Shown piece by piece: positions 16,544 through 25,862 of a DNA stretch of 64,000 bases. Each line of letters begins with the position of its first letter. The stretch's first letter is position 1. The stretch is from Arenibacter aquaticus. GTDB taxonomy: Bacteria > Bacteroidota > Bacteroidia > Flavobacteriales > Flavobacteriaceae. The translations under genes and the position numbers were made by a program. The stretch spans positions 744,001 through 808,000 of the forward strand of contig NZ_RQPJ01000002.1 in assembly GCF_003957295.1 (NCBI RefSeq), given 5' to 3'. Under the pieces are notes generated by a model. That model did no database searches. It was not told the DNA's origin and saw only the letters and a program-made list of their open reading frames with translations.

Positions 16544-19500
16544 CTAAAATTTAACATTAGCTCCGATACCAATATATCGGGTAGAGGGGTCTTGCAAATT
16601 ATTATCATTCCCAAAATCCGGATCAATAATATCAGCTTTCTTCCATGCCAATAAGTTATATCCACTTAGGGTGACATCCAGGCTTTTAACACCATCAATA
16701 TTGGCCAATTCGGTGATATCGTATTTAAAGGATAGCGTTCTCAATTTAAAGAAACTCCTGTCAAAGATATTGGCAAACTTTTCACTTTCCTTATAGGTCA
16801 CTGCCGCTCTGTACGGATAGTTTTGTGACCATGTCTGCCAGCTTACGGCGGTGGTATTTTGTGAATAGGTCCTGGTGTCGGAGATTACGTCTCCATTAAC
16901 GTCCTGAACCAATTCTCCCCCGGTAACCTGAACCCCGTTGGGAACGTAAACCGGTTCTCCGGCCGCATATTCTGCGTCCCTGTACTCGGTAGAATTTGGA
17001 TGTTTACCACCCCACCACATTTTCTCCACGGTCAAGGAGCGGATTAATCCTCCCCATACGCCGTCTATACCTATGTTTACGGTAAGGTTCTTATACTTAA
17101 AACTATTCTGAAGGCCTAGGGTCCAGCTTGGATCATTATGTCCCAAAAGTTGTGGGTAATTATCTCTAATGGGCAGTCCGTTGGAACCCAAAATCAAATC
17201 CCCGTCGGCCGACTTCTGCCATACGGTGGCATAATAACTGTCTGCCCTATCATTGAGCCTAAGGTTATTATAGGTAGTATTGTCTCCGTATATTTCTGTG
17301 ATTTTCTGTACTTTTCTACTCCAGTTGGCCGTAAGGTTCCATTTAAAGTCGTCCAAAACTATCGGTTTGGCATTAAGCACTAATTCCAATCCATTGGTGG
17401 TATATTCATTCCCATTTACCTTTCGGTTTTCAAAGCCCGAAGTATTGGAGATGGGAAGGTCAATGATCTGATTGGTATCAACCACATTATAATAGGTAAG
17501 GTCCAAAGCCAACCTATTTTTTAAGAAGGCTGAGCTAAGCCCCAATTCGAAGGAATTGGATGTTTCCGGCTCAATATTGGCATTTACCAGGCCATTGGGA
17601 TACTGCAGCTTAACATTACCTCCAAAAACACCATTATTGGTATAGTAGGCCTCTGTTCTATAGGGGTCCAGATCACTGGATACCTGTGCCCATGAACCAT
17701 ATAACTTTAGATAATCTATAGCTTTTGGCATGGTAACAAAATTGGATACTACGGTACTGGCCGAAACCGAAGGATAGAAGTAAGATCTATTCTCTACGGG
17801 CAGGGTAGAAGACCAGTCGTTCCTGGCTGCAGCCGTTAAGAACACAGCATTATAAAGGTCTACACCCAAGGTGGCGTAAACACTATTGGTTGCCCTTTCC
17901 TGTAAGTAGGTAGTTGCCGCCACATTGCCACTGGTATTGTTAAGGCTATAAACAAAGGGTACCACCAATCCATCTGTGGAATTGTACTCCTGTTGGTATT
18001 TTCTATAAAAAGTGGAGGCTCCGGCGTTGACATCAAAGGAGAGGTCATCACTCAACTCCTTTGTATATGAGGCCAAGACATCATAGTCTACGGTGAGCCT
18101 TTTGGAATTCCATGTTTTGTAATCCCCTTCCCTGGCATCACCATAATTTAAGTAGGTCTTAGGACTTTGTCTGTCCTCAAAAATATCCTGTATTACCGCA
18201 GAACCCCTTCCCTGCAAGTTTAGGCCTTCGGCTATATTGTATTTCAGAACCATTTGCGCATTAATAAGATCGGCATCATATTTCTGGTTCAGTTCGTTTG
18301 CAGCAAAGTATACGTTATTGTACCAGGCATAGTTAAAGTTAGCCTGTCTATATCCCTCCTGTCCGGGAACATACATATGCTCTTCCAATTCCTTGCCGTT
18401 AACATCATCGCCCATCCATATTAATATGGTATACATATGGTTTTTTGGACCGTAGCCATGACGAGGATAATTGGGAGAATACACTTTGTTATAGGATAAC
18501 TTACTGTCCAAGGTAAGCGATTTGGACAGGTTAGTGGTCGATTTAAAGGTTAACCCCCCTGTTTTAAGACCAGAATTGGGAACCCTGTCCTTTTGATCGG
18601 AATAGTTTCCGGACAAACGGAAAGAACCTTTTTCTGATTTGCTGGATACCGAAAAGTCGGTTGTGGATATATACCCTGTACCCAAGAAATCCTTTAGGTT
18701 GTTGTGATATTCCCAAGGAATTGGAACTCTGGAATAACGCGATTTATCATCATATTGGGTTCCGTAAACATCACCCCACCAAGGAATAGTTTCCCCAGTT
18801 TCACTATCCAATATGGGACTGTTCCATTGTGATACCATTACCCCAGGCTCAAACTTTGGACCCCAGATCATATCTCCATCGGAAATACCTCCATCCTTAC
18901 CGTCCCAGAACTCATATTTTCCATTGGAACCATTACCGTACTCGGTCTGTGTTTCCGGGAATACGGTAAACCCAGCCGAAACCATGGTATTGTGGGAAAC
19001 ACTAATTTCCAAGCCGTCTACCTTGGCATTTTTAGTAGTAATCAAAATAGCTCCATTTCTACCTCTAGACCCGTAAAGTGCCGATGCAGTTGTCCCTTTT
19101 AATACGTTTACATTCGCAATGTTATTGGCCGACACATCAAAGAAGTCGGTTTCAACGGGTATCCCGTCAATTACGATCAGTGGCGATTTTCCCCTGAGGG
19201 AAAAGCTGGGCTTCTGAAATAATCCAGTGGGGTTACTCACTGTAAGACCTGCAACCTGACCGGTAAAAAGGTTCCCAACATTGGGGGCACTGATTTCCTC
19301 AATTACCTCAACATCCATTTTCTGGGTAGCATAACCAATCTTTTTCTCTGCCCTGGTTATCCCCAAGGCCGTAACTACCACTTCATCCAGTTTTTGATTG
19401 TCCGGAAGAAGGGTTATTTCTGCCGAGGTTTTGTTGGCAGTAGAAATCTCTGTGGGAATATAGCCTATATAAGAAACCACTAGAATTTCATTTCCTGTGG

Positions 19501-19687
19501 TCAAATTTATTTGAAAATTTCCATCAAAATCCGTAGCCACTCCGTTTGCACTACCTTTAACAACAACCGATGCACCGGGTAAAGGCACTTTGTTCTCATC
19601 CAATACCGTCCCCGAAAAAATTCCCTGGGAATGGCCCATGACAAATGCAAAAAATGCAAATATCATAACAATACTAGTTTTGTTCAT
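16544..19687 (-). CDS. SusC/RagA-like TonB-dependent outer-membrane transporter
   Basis: A 1047-residue TonB-dependent channel of the SusC type. Order: signal peptide (about 1-20), carboxypeptidase-regulatory-like domain (about 22-95, with GTVLDENKVPLPGASVVVKG and ATDFDGNFQI), TonB box-like region with DEVVVTALGI, plug (about 120-225, with SLRGKSPLIVIDGIPV and LKGTTASALYGSRGRNGAILITT), then the 22-strand barrel to the C-terminal aromatic GIGANVKF. It imports a ligand delivered by the SusD just downstream. It is the first gene of the SusCD pair. The phosphatase and PbfA-like genes follow on the same strand past a terminator, so functional linkage is probable but not proven. Confidence 0.95.
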   Translation of the reverse strand: MNKTSIVMIFAFFAFVMGHSQGIFSGTVLDENKVPLPGASVVVKGSANGVATDFDGNFQINLTTGNEILVVSYIGYIPTEISTANKTSAEITLLPDNQKLDEVVVTALGITRAEKKIGYATQKMDVEVIEEISAPNVGNLFTGQVAGLTVSNPTGLFQKPSFSLRGKSPLIVIDGIPVETDFFDVSANNIANVNVLKGTTASALYGSRGRNGAILITTKNAKVDGLEISVSHNTMVSAGFTVFPETQTEYGNGSNGKYEFWDGKDGGISDGDMIWGPKFEPGVMVSQWNSPILDSETGETIPWWGDVYGTQYDDKSRYSRVPIPWEYHNNLKDFLGTGYISTTDFSVSSKSEKGSFRLSGNYSDQKDRVPNSGLKTGGLTFKSTTNLSKSLTLDSKLSYNKVYSPNYPRHGYGPKNHMYTILIWMGDDVNGKELEEHMYVPGQEGYRQANFNYAWYNNVYFAANELNQKYDADLINAQMVLKYNIAEGLNLQGRGSAVIQDIFEDRQSPKTYLNYGDAREGDYKTWNSKRLTVDYDVLASYTKELSDDLSFDVNAGASTFYRKYQQEYNSTDGLVVPFVYSLNNTSGNVAATTYLQERATNSVYATLGVDLYNAVFLTAAARNDWSSTLPVENRSYFYPSVSASTVVSNFVTMPKAIDYLKLYGSWAQVSSDLDPYRTEAYYTNNGVFGGNVKLQYPNGLVNANIEPETSNSFELGLSSAFLKNRLALDLTYYNVVDTNQIIDLPISNTSGFENRKVNGNEYTTNGLELVLNAKPIVLDDFKWNLTANWSRKVQKITEIYGDNTTYNNLRLNDRADSYYATVWQKSADGDLILGSNGLPIRDNYPQLLGHNDPSWTLGLQNSFKYKNLTVNIGIDGVWGGLIRSLTVEKMWWGGKHPNSTEYRDAEYAAGEPVYVPNGVQVTGGELVQDVNGDVISDTRTYSQNTTAVSWQTWSQNYPYRAAVTYKESEKFANIFDRSFFKLRTLSFKYDITELANIDGVKSLDVTLSGYNLLAWKKADIIDPDFGNDNNLQDPSTRYIGIGANVKF

Positions 19688-20317
19688 TTTTTAGTGTTTG
19701 TAAAATTTTTTGATTTTTTTGATAAGCGCAAATATCCCTTGGGCAGGTTAACAGAACCATCATTAAACATTAAATGATTGCAATGAAATGCCTTTATCTG
19801 TTAACAAAATGTTAGCGGTAGATGTAAAGGCGCAAAAAGTAGGAAAATGCATTCGTTCTGATTTTTCCCAAGAAAATGACCTTCCTCTGGGCCAAGGTGT
19901 CAAGGCATTCCTGAATCAATTGAATTTCAACCTCGAAACAACTCCCGGTACTATCATGTAGACCAATGATGAAAAGAACCACAGCTACACAATAAATTTT
20001 CAATACTTCTGTGTATAGCTTCTACATAGACATATAATTTATTTGGTTAGGTTATTTGGTCATTAAATATATGTCAACTTTCTATAGGAAACCTACGGTT
20101 ATTTATACCAATACTATAATATTTTAACCTTTTGTAGCCAAACTTTAGGTATTGGGCTGTTATACCCCATAGTCTTAGGAATTGAGAACTTTTTAAATGC
20201 AATGGTTAAAAAATAAACAGCAGCATTCATTTTCCATCCGCTGATGAAAACAGAACAATAGGTATAAAACAACAATTTAAAAAATAATGGGAGTTGGGGA
20301 GGAGGGTGAAGGTATTG
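19688..20317. other. 630-bp intergenic region upstream of SusC
   Basis: No convincing gene. A 63-codon minus-strand frame at 19812-20003 has a hydrophobic start but no recognisable family and ends in low-complexity residues. No exact TAnnTTTG was found close to the SusC start; the nearest is GATATTTG-like sequence at about 19728-19735 (minus). The region is AT-rich and probably holds the SusC promoter and leader. Confidence 0.4.
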
Positions 20318-21598
20318 CTATACCAACTGTATGTCCGATTCTTTTAATCTGGTTTTCCTGTATTTCCTTTTAAAATAAAATAAGGAAACCAGGCAGATAA
20401 TTGCACCCACTACTGCGATCAAATAAGTGCTGACCATGAAGAAATTGAGCCATGAAAGTTGACTCTGGCCAAAGTTCTTATACAGCAGCACGCCCATACT
20501 CCCCAAATAGCCAAAAGCGTCCGCAATATAAATAAGGTAACCGGCATTGCCCCTAATATTAAAGGTAGCTATCATCCTATCAAAAAAGATACAATTGAAA
20601 GGCACATAGCAGATATAAAGTCCAAAACCAACGCTAACCATCCACACTAAGGGGGACATAAAGGCCATTTGGAACAACCAGGTGGACAACCCTATAAAAA
20701 TAGTGCCGAAAAGCAATAAATAATGATAGGACACAAAGGCCTTGTAGTTATTTTTTATCAACCCAAACAGACCAACAATCAGCAATACCAATACAGCAAT
20801 GGGAACTTCCGATACCGTATACACGGCCGCATCGCCCTGAAATCCCAAGGCATCCCAGATTTCACGTGAAAAATTATCCCTGAAATCGCGCAGGGCCGTT
20901 AAAAAGGTATAGAACAAAACCAATACTACAAGTGGAAAAAGGTAGTTTAGAAAAACTCTTTTTCGGTCTTTTCCGGTCATTGGGACCCGTTCTGTTCTCA
21001 GCTCCTTGTCCTCTTGTGAAGGTGGAGGCAGTTTATTTAGTAACCAGGCAAAGAAAACAAAGGGAACAATAAAGATAGCTCCGGTAACCGATGGCATCCA
21101 AAATTGGGAGACCCCTACGTATTCCAGAACCAACAATCCAACAGATTTCACCGCCCCGCTGGATACTATAAAACTGGAGCATAGCGCCACGCCTAAAAAT
21201 TCGGTAAATTTTCTTCCTTCCAAGTAGGAAAAGACAATTCCCCAGACCATTCCCAAGGGGATCCCGTTAAGGAACATAAAAATCAAATTATAGGGGGCAG
21301 GAGTAAGGGCAAATAAAACAAGGCTGGCCTCTGCTAAAAATATAAGCCCCATCAAATAATATATCCTTTTGTTGGGCTGCAGCTCAGAAATAATTTTTAT
21401 TCCAATAAACTTGGAAAGCATATATCCCAGCACTTGGGCAATAATCAAAACTATCTTATAGTCCACACCTGCAAAGGAAAGTCCTTCAAAGGTTGCCACG
21501 GTAAAAGGCTTGCGAAAGGCGTACATACAAAAGTAAGTGCCAAAGGATGCAAAGGCGCCATACAGCAAAAACGAAATATCTCTTTTTCCTAGCTTCAA
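20318..21598 (-). CDS. DUF5690 family MFS-like permease
   Basis: A 426-residue polytopic membrane protein with about 12 TM helices and an MFS-like arrangement of two six-helix halves joined by a charged loop (about residues 195-215). It matches the Bacteroidota-specific DUF5690 family: N-terminal GAFASFGTYFCMYAFRKPFTVATFEG and helix GIPLGMVWGIVFSYLEGRK, with C-terminal YVPFNCIFFDRMIATF. Its function is unknown, presumably transport of a small organic solute. It lies upstream of the SusC gene in the same orientation with a 630-bp gap, and could supply inner-membrane transport for the SusCD locus (inference only). Confidence 0.75.
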   Translation of the reverse strand: MKLGKRDISFLLYGAFASFGTYFCMYAFRKPFTVATFEGLSFAGVDYKIVLIIAQVLGYMLSKFIGIKIISELQPNKRIYYLMGLIFLAEASLVLFALTPAPYNLIFMFLNGIPLGMVWGIVFSYLEGRKFTEFLGVALCSSFIVSSGAVKSVGLLVLEYVGVSQFWMPSVTGAIFIVPFVFFAWLLNKLPPPSQEDKELRTERVPMTGKDRKRVFLNYLFPLVVLVLFYTFLTALRDFRDNFSREIWDALGFQGDAAVYTVSEVPIAVLVLLIVGLFGLIKNNYKAFVSYHYLLLFGTIFIGLSTWLFQMAFMSPLVWMVSVGFGLYICYVPFNCIFFDRMIATFNIRGNAGYLIYIADAFGYLGSMGVLLYKNFGQSQLSWLNFFMVSTYLIAVVGAIICLVSLFYFKRKYRKTRLKESDIQLV

Positions 21599-21788
21599 AA
21601 AATTGGTTGGTTTGGTCGGTAAATTTTTATAAAAGGTAAATATTCTAAACCAAAATTCCCACTTTTTGAGTTGTAAATGAACTATTAAGGGTTATATCAT
21701 GTTTATCTAAAGATTAAATAAAGGTAATATAGCTGTTGAAGCCATATATAGTCTGTCCACAATTTTGGTTTTCACCATATAAAGAACC

Positions 21789-24293
21789 CTAAATACTTGC
21801 CTTCCTTAACCTAAGGGCATTACCAATGACCGAAACCGAACTAAAACTCATTGCCAGGGCGGCTATCATGGGGGACAGTAACAATCCAAAAAACGGATAT
21901 AGTACCCCGGCGGCGATAGGTACACCAAGGGTGTTGTATACTAGAGCAAAGAATAAATTTTGCTTAATATTCCCCATCACCTTATCACTCAGGTTGCGGG
22001 CCTTCACTATCCCCTGTAGGTCTCCTTTTACCAAGGTAATGGCGGCGCTTTCAATAGCTACATCGGTTCCCGTTCCCATAGCGATGCCCACATCACTTTT
22101 TGCCAATGCAGGGGCATCGTTGATTCCATCTCCGGCCACAGCAACAATTCTTCCTTCTTCCTGTAGTCTTTCTACCTCCTTCAATTTATCTTCCGGCAGC
22201 ATACTGGCCTTGTAATCGCCAAGATTCACCTCCTCGGCAACCGCTTTGGCAGTTTCCTTATTATCGCCGGTAAGCATTATTACCGATATTCCTTGAGATT
22301 GCAATTCTCCAATGGCATTTTTACTACTTGCCTTTATTTTATCGCTTATCACCATATACCCTACGGCTTTGCGATCTATAGATAATATGGATACCGTTTT
22401 TCCCAGGCGCTGCTGATCGGCCACCTCTTTTTCCAACTCCTCAGAAATGCTGGCATTGGCTTCTTTCATCATGGCCTTATTGCCCAATGCCACTTCCTTA
22501 CCCTTTACATTGCCCATAACGCCTTTTCCGGTAACCGACTCAAAATCCTTGGTCTCTATGGCCTCTACCTGCTGTTCCTTGCCATATTTCACCGCTGCTT
22601 GGGCAAGTGGATGTTCACTAAATTGATTTAGTGACACAATATATTGTAGTACTTCCTTATCTGTATACTTTTGGGATACTGCCCCAACCTTTTCTACCGA
22701 AGGTTTTCCTGCAGTAATGGTTCCGGTCTTATCTATAACCAAGGTATTTACACGTTTCATTTTCTCCAACGCTTCGGCGTTCTTTATGAGTACCCCGGAT
22801 TGGGCACCCTTGCCCACCCCTACCATGACCGACATGGGAGTAGCTAGACCCAAGGCACATGGGCAGGCGATAATTAATACGGCTATGGCGTTTACCAAGG
22901 CATATACATATCTAGGTTCCGGTCCAAATGCAGCCCATACCACAAAAGTAAGCACGGAAATAAGTACTACTATGGGCACAAAATAAGCAGAAATCCTATC
23001 GGCCAATTTCTGAATGGGTGCCTGACTGCGGCTGGCCTTGTTTACCATCTCTATAATCTGTGCCAATAAGGTATCCGAACCTACCTTTTGGGCCTTCATT
23101 ATAAAGGACTGGTTGCCATTTATGGTGCCGGAACTAACTTGGTCACCTTCCATTTTGTCTACCGGAATGGGTTCTCCACTAATCATGGATTCATCTACCG
23201 AGGTCTTCCCCTCATGGATTTCCCCATCTACCGGGATTTTGTCCCCCGGCTTCACCCGAAGAAGGTCCCCTATTTCAATTTTATCTATTGCGATCACCTC
23301 TTCCTTTCCATCAACCACCCTTACGGCCTTGTTAGGGGCCAATTTTAGCAGCTCCTTTACGGCGTTATTGGTTTTACTGTGAGCCCTGGCCTCCAATAAT
23401 TGGCCCAATAATACCAACGTCAGAATAACCGTAGCTGCCTCAAAATACACGTGTACCGTTCCTGTATGGGTCTTGAACTGAGAAGGAAAAATATCCGGAA
23501 AAAGCATCCCAAAAACACTAAATAGCCAGGCAATACCAGAGCCGATCCCAATGAGGGTAAACATATTTAAATTCCATGTCTTCACAGAACGATAGGCCCT
23601 TTCAAAAAACATCCATGTAGCATAAAAAACTACCGGTATGGAAAGCCCTAACTGTATCCAGTTCCAATATTTTATATCCCACAAATCATAAAGTGGGTTA
23701 TTGGGAATCATTTCGGACATGGCAATGATAAAAATAGGAAGAGTAAAGGCAAGGGCAATCCAAAATTTCCTTAGCAATCTATCATAGCTTTTTTGTTCTG
23801 CCGAAACATCGGCCTTCATAGGAACAAGTTCCATACCGCAGATGGGACAATCCCCTGGCTCGTCTTCCACAATCTCCGAATGCATGGGACAGGTATATTG
23901 CGTACCACTATGGGTGTTCATTTTTGCCTCCTCCACCAGGTCCATACCACAAACTGGACAGTCGCCGGGTTGGTCATAGGTTTTATCACCTTCACAATGC
24001 ATAGGACAATAAAAGGTACCGCTTCCGGTATTTCCCGACTTTTGTTTTTTAGGACCATGATGTTGGTGTCCATCACCGGGGATGGAAATCCCATATGCGC
24101 CACCATCATCTTCAAGGGCTTTTTTAAATGCTGCAATAGGAATATGCTTTTCCGATTCCACTATGGCTTTGGACTTCTCCAGATCAACAGATGCCTTTGT
24201 AACCCCTTCCACTGCATTTAGCGTATTCTCAACATGGGCACGGCAACCATTACAGGTCATGCCGTGAATATCATAGGTATGCTTCATCTCCAT
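21789..24293 (-). CDS. copA: copper-exporting P1B-type ATPase
   Basis: An 834-residue heavy-metal P-type ATPase that exports copper(I). Domains: N-terminal HMA domain (about 3-70, metal motif GMTCNGC), two heavy-metal-binding zinc-ribbon-like domains (about 92-121 with CPMHCEGD and CPVCGMD, and about 133-160 with CPMHSE and CPICGMELVP), eight TM helices, the A-domain, the ion-site motif C477-P-C479 in ACPCALGL, phosphorylation motif DKTGT with D521, then MLTGDN and GDGINDAPALA. The CPC motif and C-terminal MSFSSVSVI N/M/S pattern fit Cu+. It follows its likely regulator gene by 68 bp in one orientation. The His-rich linker HQHHGPKK after the HMA domain may also bind metal. Confidence 0.95.
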   Translation of the reverse strand: MEMKHTYDIHGMTCNGCRAHVENTLNAVEGVTKASVDLEKSKAIVESEKHIPIAAFKKALEDDGGAYGISIPGDGHQHHGPKKQKSGNTGSGTFYCPMHCEGDKTYDQPGDCPVCGMDLVEEAKMNTHSGTQYTCPMHSEIVEDEPGDCPICGMELVPMKADVSAEQKSYDRLLRKFWIALAFTLPIFIIAMSEMIPNNPLYDLWDIKYWNWIQLGLSIPVVFYATWMFFERAYRSVKTWNLNMFTLIGIGSGIAWLFSVFGMLFPDIFPSQFKTHTGTVHVYFEAATVILTLVLLGQLLEARAHSKTNNAVKELLKLAPNKAVRVVDGKEEVIAIDKIEIGDLLRVKPGDKIPVDGEIHEGKTSVDESMISGEPIPVDKMEGDQVSSGTINGNQSFIMKAQKVGSDTLLAQIIEMVNKASRSQAPIQKLADRISAYFVPIVVLISVLTFVVWAAFGPEPRYVYALVNAIAVLIIACPCALGLATPMSVMVGVGKGAQSGVLIKNAEALEKMKRVNTLVIDKTGTITAGKPSVEKVGAVSQKYTDKEVLQYIVSLNQFSEHPLAQAAVKYGKEQQVEAIETKDFESVTGKGVMGNVKGKEVALGNKAMMKEANASISEELEKEVADQQRLGKTVSILSIDRKAVGYMVISDKIKASSKNAIGELQSQGISVIMLTGDNKETAKAVAEEVNLGDYKASMLPEDKLKEVERLQEEGRIVAVAGDGINDAPALAKSDVGIAMGTGTDVAIESAAITLVKGDLQGIVKARNLSDKVMGNIKQNLFFALVYNTLGVPIAAGVLYPFFGLLLSPMIAALAMSFSSVSVIGNALRLRKASI

Positions 24294-24305
24294 CTATTTT
24301 TTAAC

Positions 24306-24316
24306 GTTAAGTAAAA
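24306..24316 (-). promoter_or_regulatory. possible regulator half-site upstream of copA
   Basis: GTTAAGTAAAA lies 13 bp before the copA ATG and recurs exactly at 24993-25003 upstream of the AraC-type regulator gene. The shared 11-mer could be a binding element of the copper regulator; chance in AT-rich DNA cannot be excluded. Confidence 0.3.
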
Positions 24317-24361
24317 TTAACGATATAGTTGGGGAATACTTTTTACAATTATGGATATTCC

Positions 24362-24925
24362 TTACATAATTTTGTCAAGTGGTTTTCTATCCCACTGTTG
24401 AAGTTTTTTATATTGGCCCATAGCCATTCCCGTAACCGATTTAAATTGTGATGCCAAATGGCTACTGCTCTTATAATTAAGCCTATAACCAATTTCAGAA
24501 AAATTCAACTTATCCATTTGAATAAGCTCCTTGGCTTTTTCAATTTTTAGGTGGATATAGTACTTTTCTATAGTAATACCCTCCTTCCTACTAAACATTT
24601 TACTCAATACCGAATACTCCTTGTTTAACCTTTTGGACAAATACTTGGAGATATTGTCCACCTCGGCCAGGGTATCGTTATTAATGGTACTGATGAGTTC
24701 TATTTTAATATTTTCAATAATCATTTCTGCCGTATCCCTCACCCATTCAAAACCGTTGCTCTTAAGTATTTTTTCAATTGCGGCTTCATCGATATCTCCC
24801 TCATCCTTAAAAGTAATCTCTCCCAGTTCTATAGCGTGTATGCTTATGCCCGCCTTTGCAAATTCCTGTTCCAAAAGCGTTTTACATCTATTGCACACCA
24901 TATTTTTAACGAGGAGTTTTTTCAT
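24362..24925 (-). CDS. AraC-type regulator with N-terminal HMA-like metal-sensing domain
   Basis: A 187-residue transcription factor. Residues 1-70 resemble an HMA/ferredoxin-like metal-binding domain with C11-N-R-C14 in KNMVCNRCKT. Residues about 85-180 form an AraC/XylS double helix-turn-helix, with KYYIHLKIEKAKELI and the second HTH SEIGYRLNYKSSSHLASQFKSVTG being typical. This is small for the AraC family, which normally carries a 150-residue sensor domain. Its position directly upstream of copA and the CxxC motif suggest a copper(I)-responsive activator of copA. It probably acts in the cytoplasm. An alternative is silver or another thiophilic metal. Confidence 0.82.
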   Translation of the reverse strand: MKKLLVKNMVCNRCKTLLEQEFAKAGISIHAIELGEITFKDEGDIDEAAIEKILKSNGFEWVRDTAEMIIENIKIELISTINNDTLAEVDNISKYLSKRLNKEYSVLSKMFSRKEGITIEKYYIHLKIEKAKELIQMDKLNFSEIGYRLNYKSSSHLASQFKSVTGMAMGQYKKLQQWDRKPLDKIM

Positions 24926-24983
24926 CCAAATAGAATTTAGAAATTATCCCTGAGTAATTATTACGGCACAGGGCTGTAGTTGA

Positions 24984-24991
24984 CAAACTTA
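24984..24991 (-). promoter_or_regulatory. candidate -7 promoter element for the HMA-AraC regulator and copA
   Basis: On the minus strand this reads TAAGTTTG, an exact TAnnTTTG, 58 nt upstream of the regulator ATG. It overlaps a palindrome AACTTAAGTT and abuts the GTTAAGTAAAA element at 24993-25003. Confidence 0.4.
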
Positions 24992-25053
24992 AGTTAAGTA
25001 AAAATAGTAAGTTAATGGTACCTATTAAGTAACGGGTTATTATAATTTATGCC

Positions 25054-25791
25054 TTATTCAAAAACCAGATTCCCAAAAAACTCTGGCCTGTGAAAGTCGG
25101 GGTTTTCTGTTTTAATGGGATTCCAACTTAAATAGTGGGGCTCTGAAGTGGCGTCCCCGCACTTGTAAAAATTGCCTTTGGCGCTTAGGCCTTTTAGTTT
25201 AATCCCCGGGTTATGGCTAAGAGTATTTGCAGGTATTACAACGGTCATTTCCCAAGAGTGATCAGCTGTTCTTTCGGTAAATACCTGTGTTCCCAAGGAG
25301 CTTTGAACCCTAATGGAAGCTTCTATTGTTTCTGGAGCCAAAAACTGTCGGTCGCTTCTTCCCCCTCCAAAAGCCAAATGGGTAGTCCCAATACAATTAA
25401 ACTCAAAATTATAATAGTTCCCATCCCCAAGGGGATCAAAAAAGAATTCCACACAGCTATCTTTATGTACGGCCCCATTGGTATCTGCAACGGTAGCCAT
25501 TATACTCTTTTCCTCTACATAGTACTTTAACCAAATTTCATTGTTGCTATGGGCAATCCTAAAACTTACAGCGGGCATGTAGGAGTAGTTGTCCCAGTTG
25601 AGGATGTTGATGGAGTGAATGGCAGCCCGTTCTTCCAACAATTGAGATACCTTATCAATACTTACCCCCTCATAACCATTAATTTCTTTGACCTTAATCA
25701 CCTTGTCACTGTTTTGAGTTTTTAATTTACAACCAACCGCTACCAGAAAAAAGCATAGCATGGCACATATACTTTCCCGCATTTTGTACAA
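25054..25791 (-). CDS. CBM9-like carbohydrate-binding lipoprotein
   Basis: A 245-residue exported lipoprotein: hydrophobic signal with lipobox VAVGC near residue 21, then a beta-sandwich of the family-9 carbohydrate-binding/DOMON-like type found in Bacteroidota. Typical segments are SYMPAVSFRIAHSNNEIWLKYYV, the acidic DSCVEFFFDPLGDGNYYNFEFN and the C-terminal YLSWNPIKTENPDFHRPEFFG. The family binds sugars or heme-like ligands and often accompanies glycan-degrading enzymes. It lies at the end of the minus-strand sugar locus, 71 bp after the flavoenzyme gene. An alternative start at Met4 (25782) would give a better signal peptide. Confidence 0.8.
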   Translation of the reverse strand: MYKMRESICAMLCFFLVAVGCKLKTQNSDKVIKVKEINGYEGVSIDKVSQLLEERAAIHSINILNWDNYSYMPAVSFRIAHSNNEIWLKYYVEEKSIMATVADTNGAVHKDSCVEFFFDPLGDGNYYNFEFNCIGTTHLAFGGGRSDRQFLAPETIEASIRVQSSLGTQVFTERTADHSWEMTVVIPANTLSHNPGIKLKGLSAKGNFYKCGDATSEPHYLSWNPIKTENPDFHRPEFFGNLVFE

Positions 25792-25862
25792 CCTTAGATG
25801 GGACCAAAGTAATCAGAATTTATAATGTGTTACAACAAACAAGGGATAAGGTTCCAAAATTT

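Noticed and set aside
19812..20003. Minus-strand 63-codon frame with hydrophobic start
   Set aside because: No family resemblance, no neighbour support and an AT-rich tail; a real small protein cannot be excluded.
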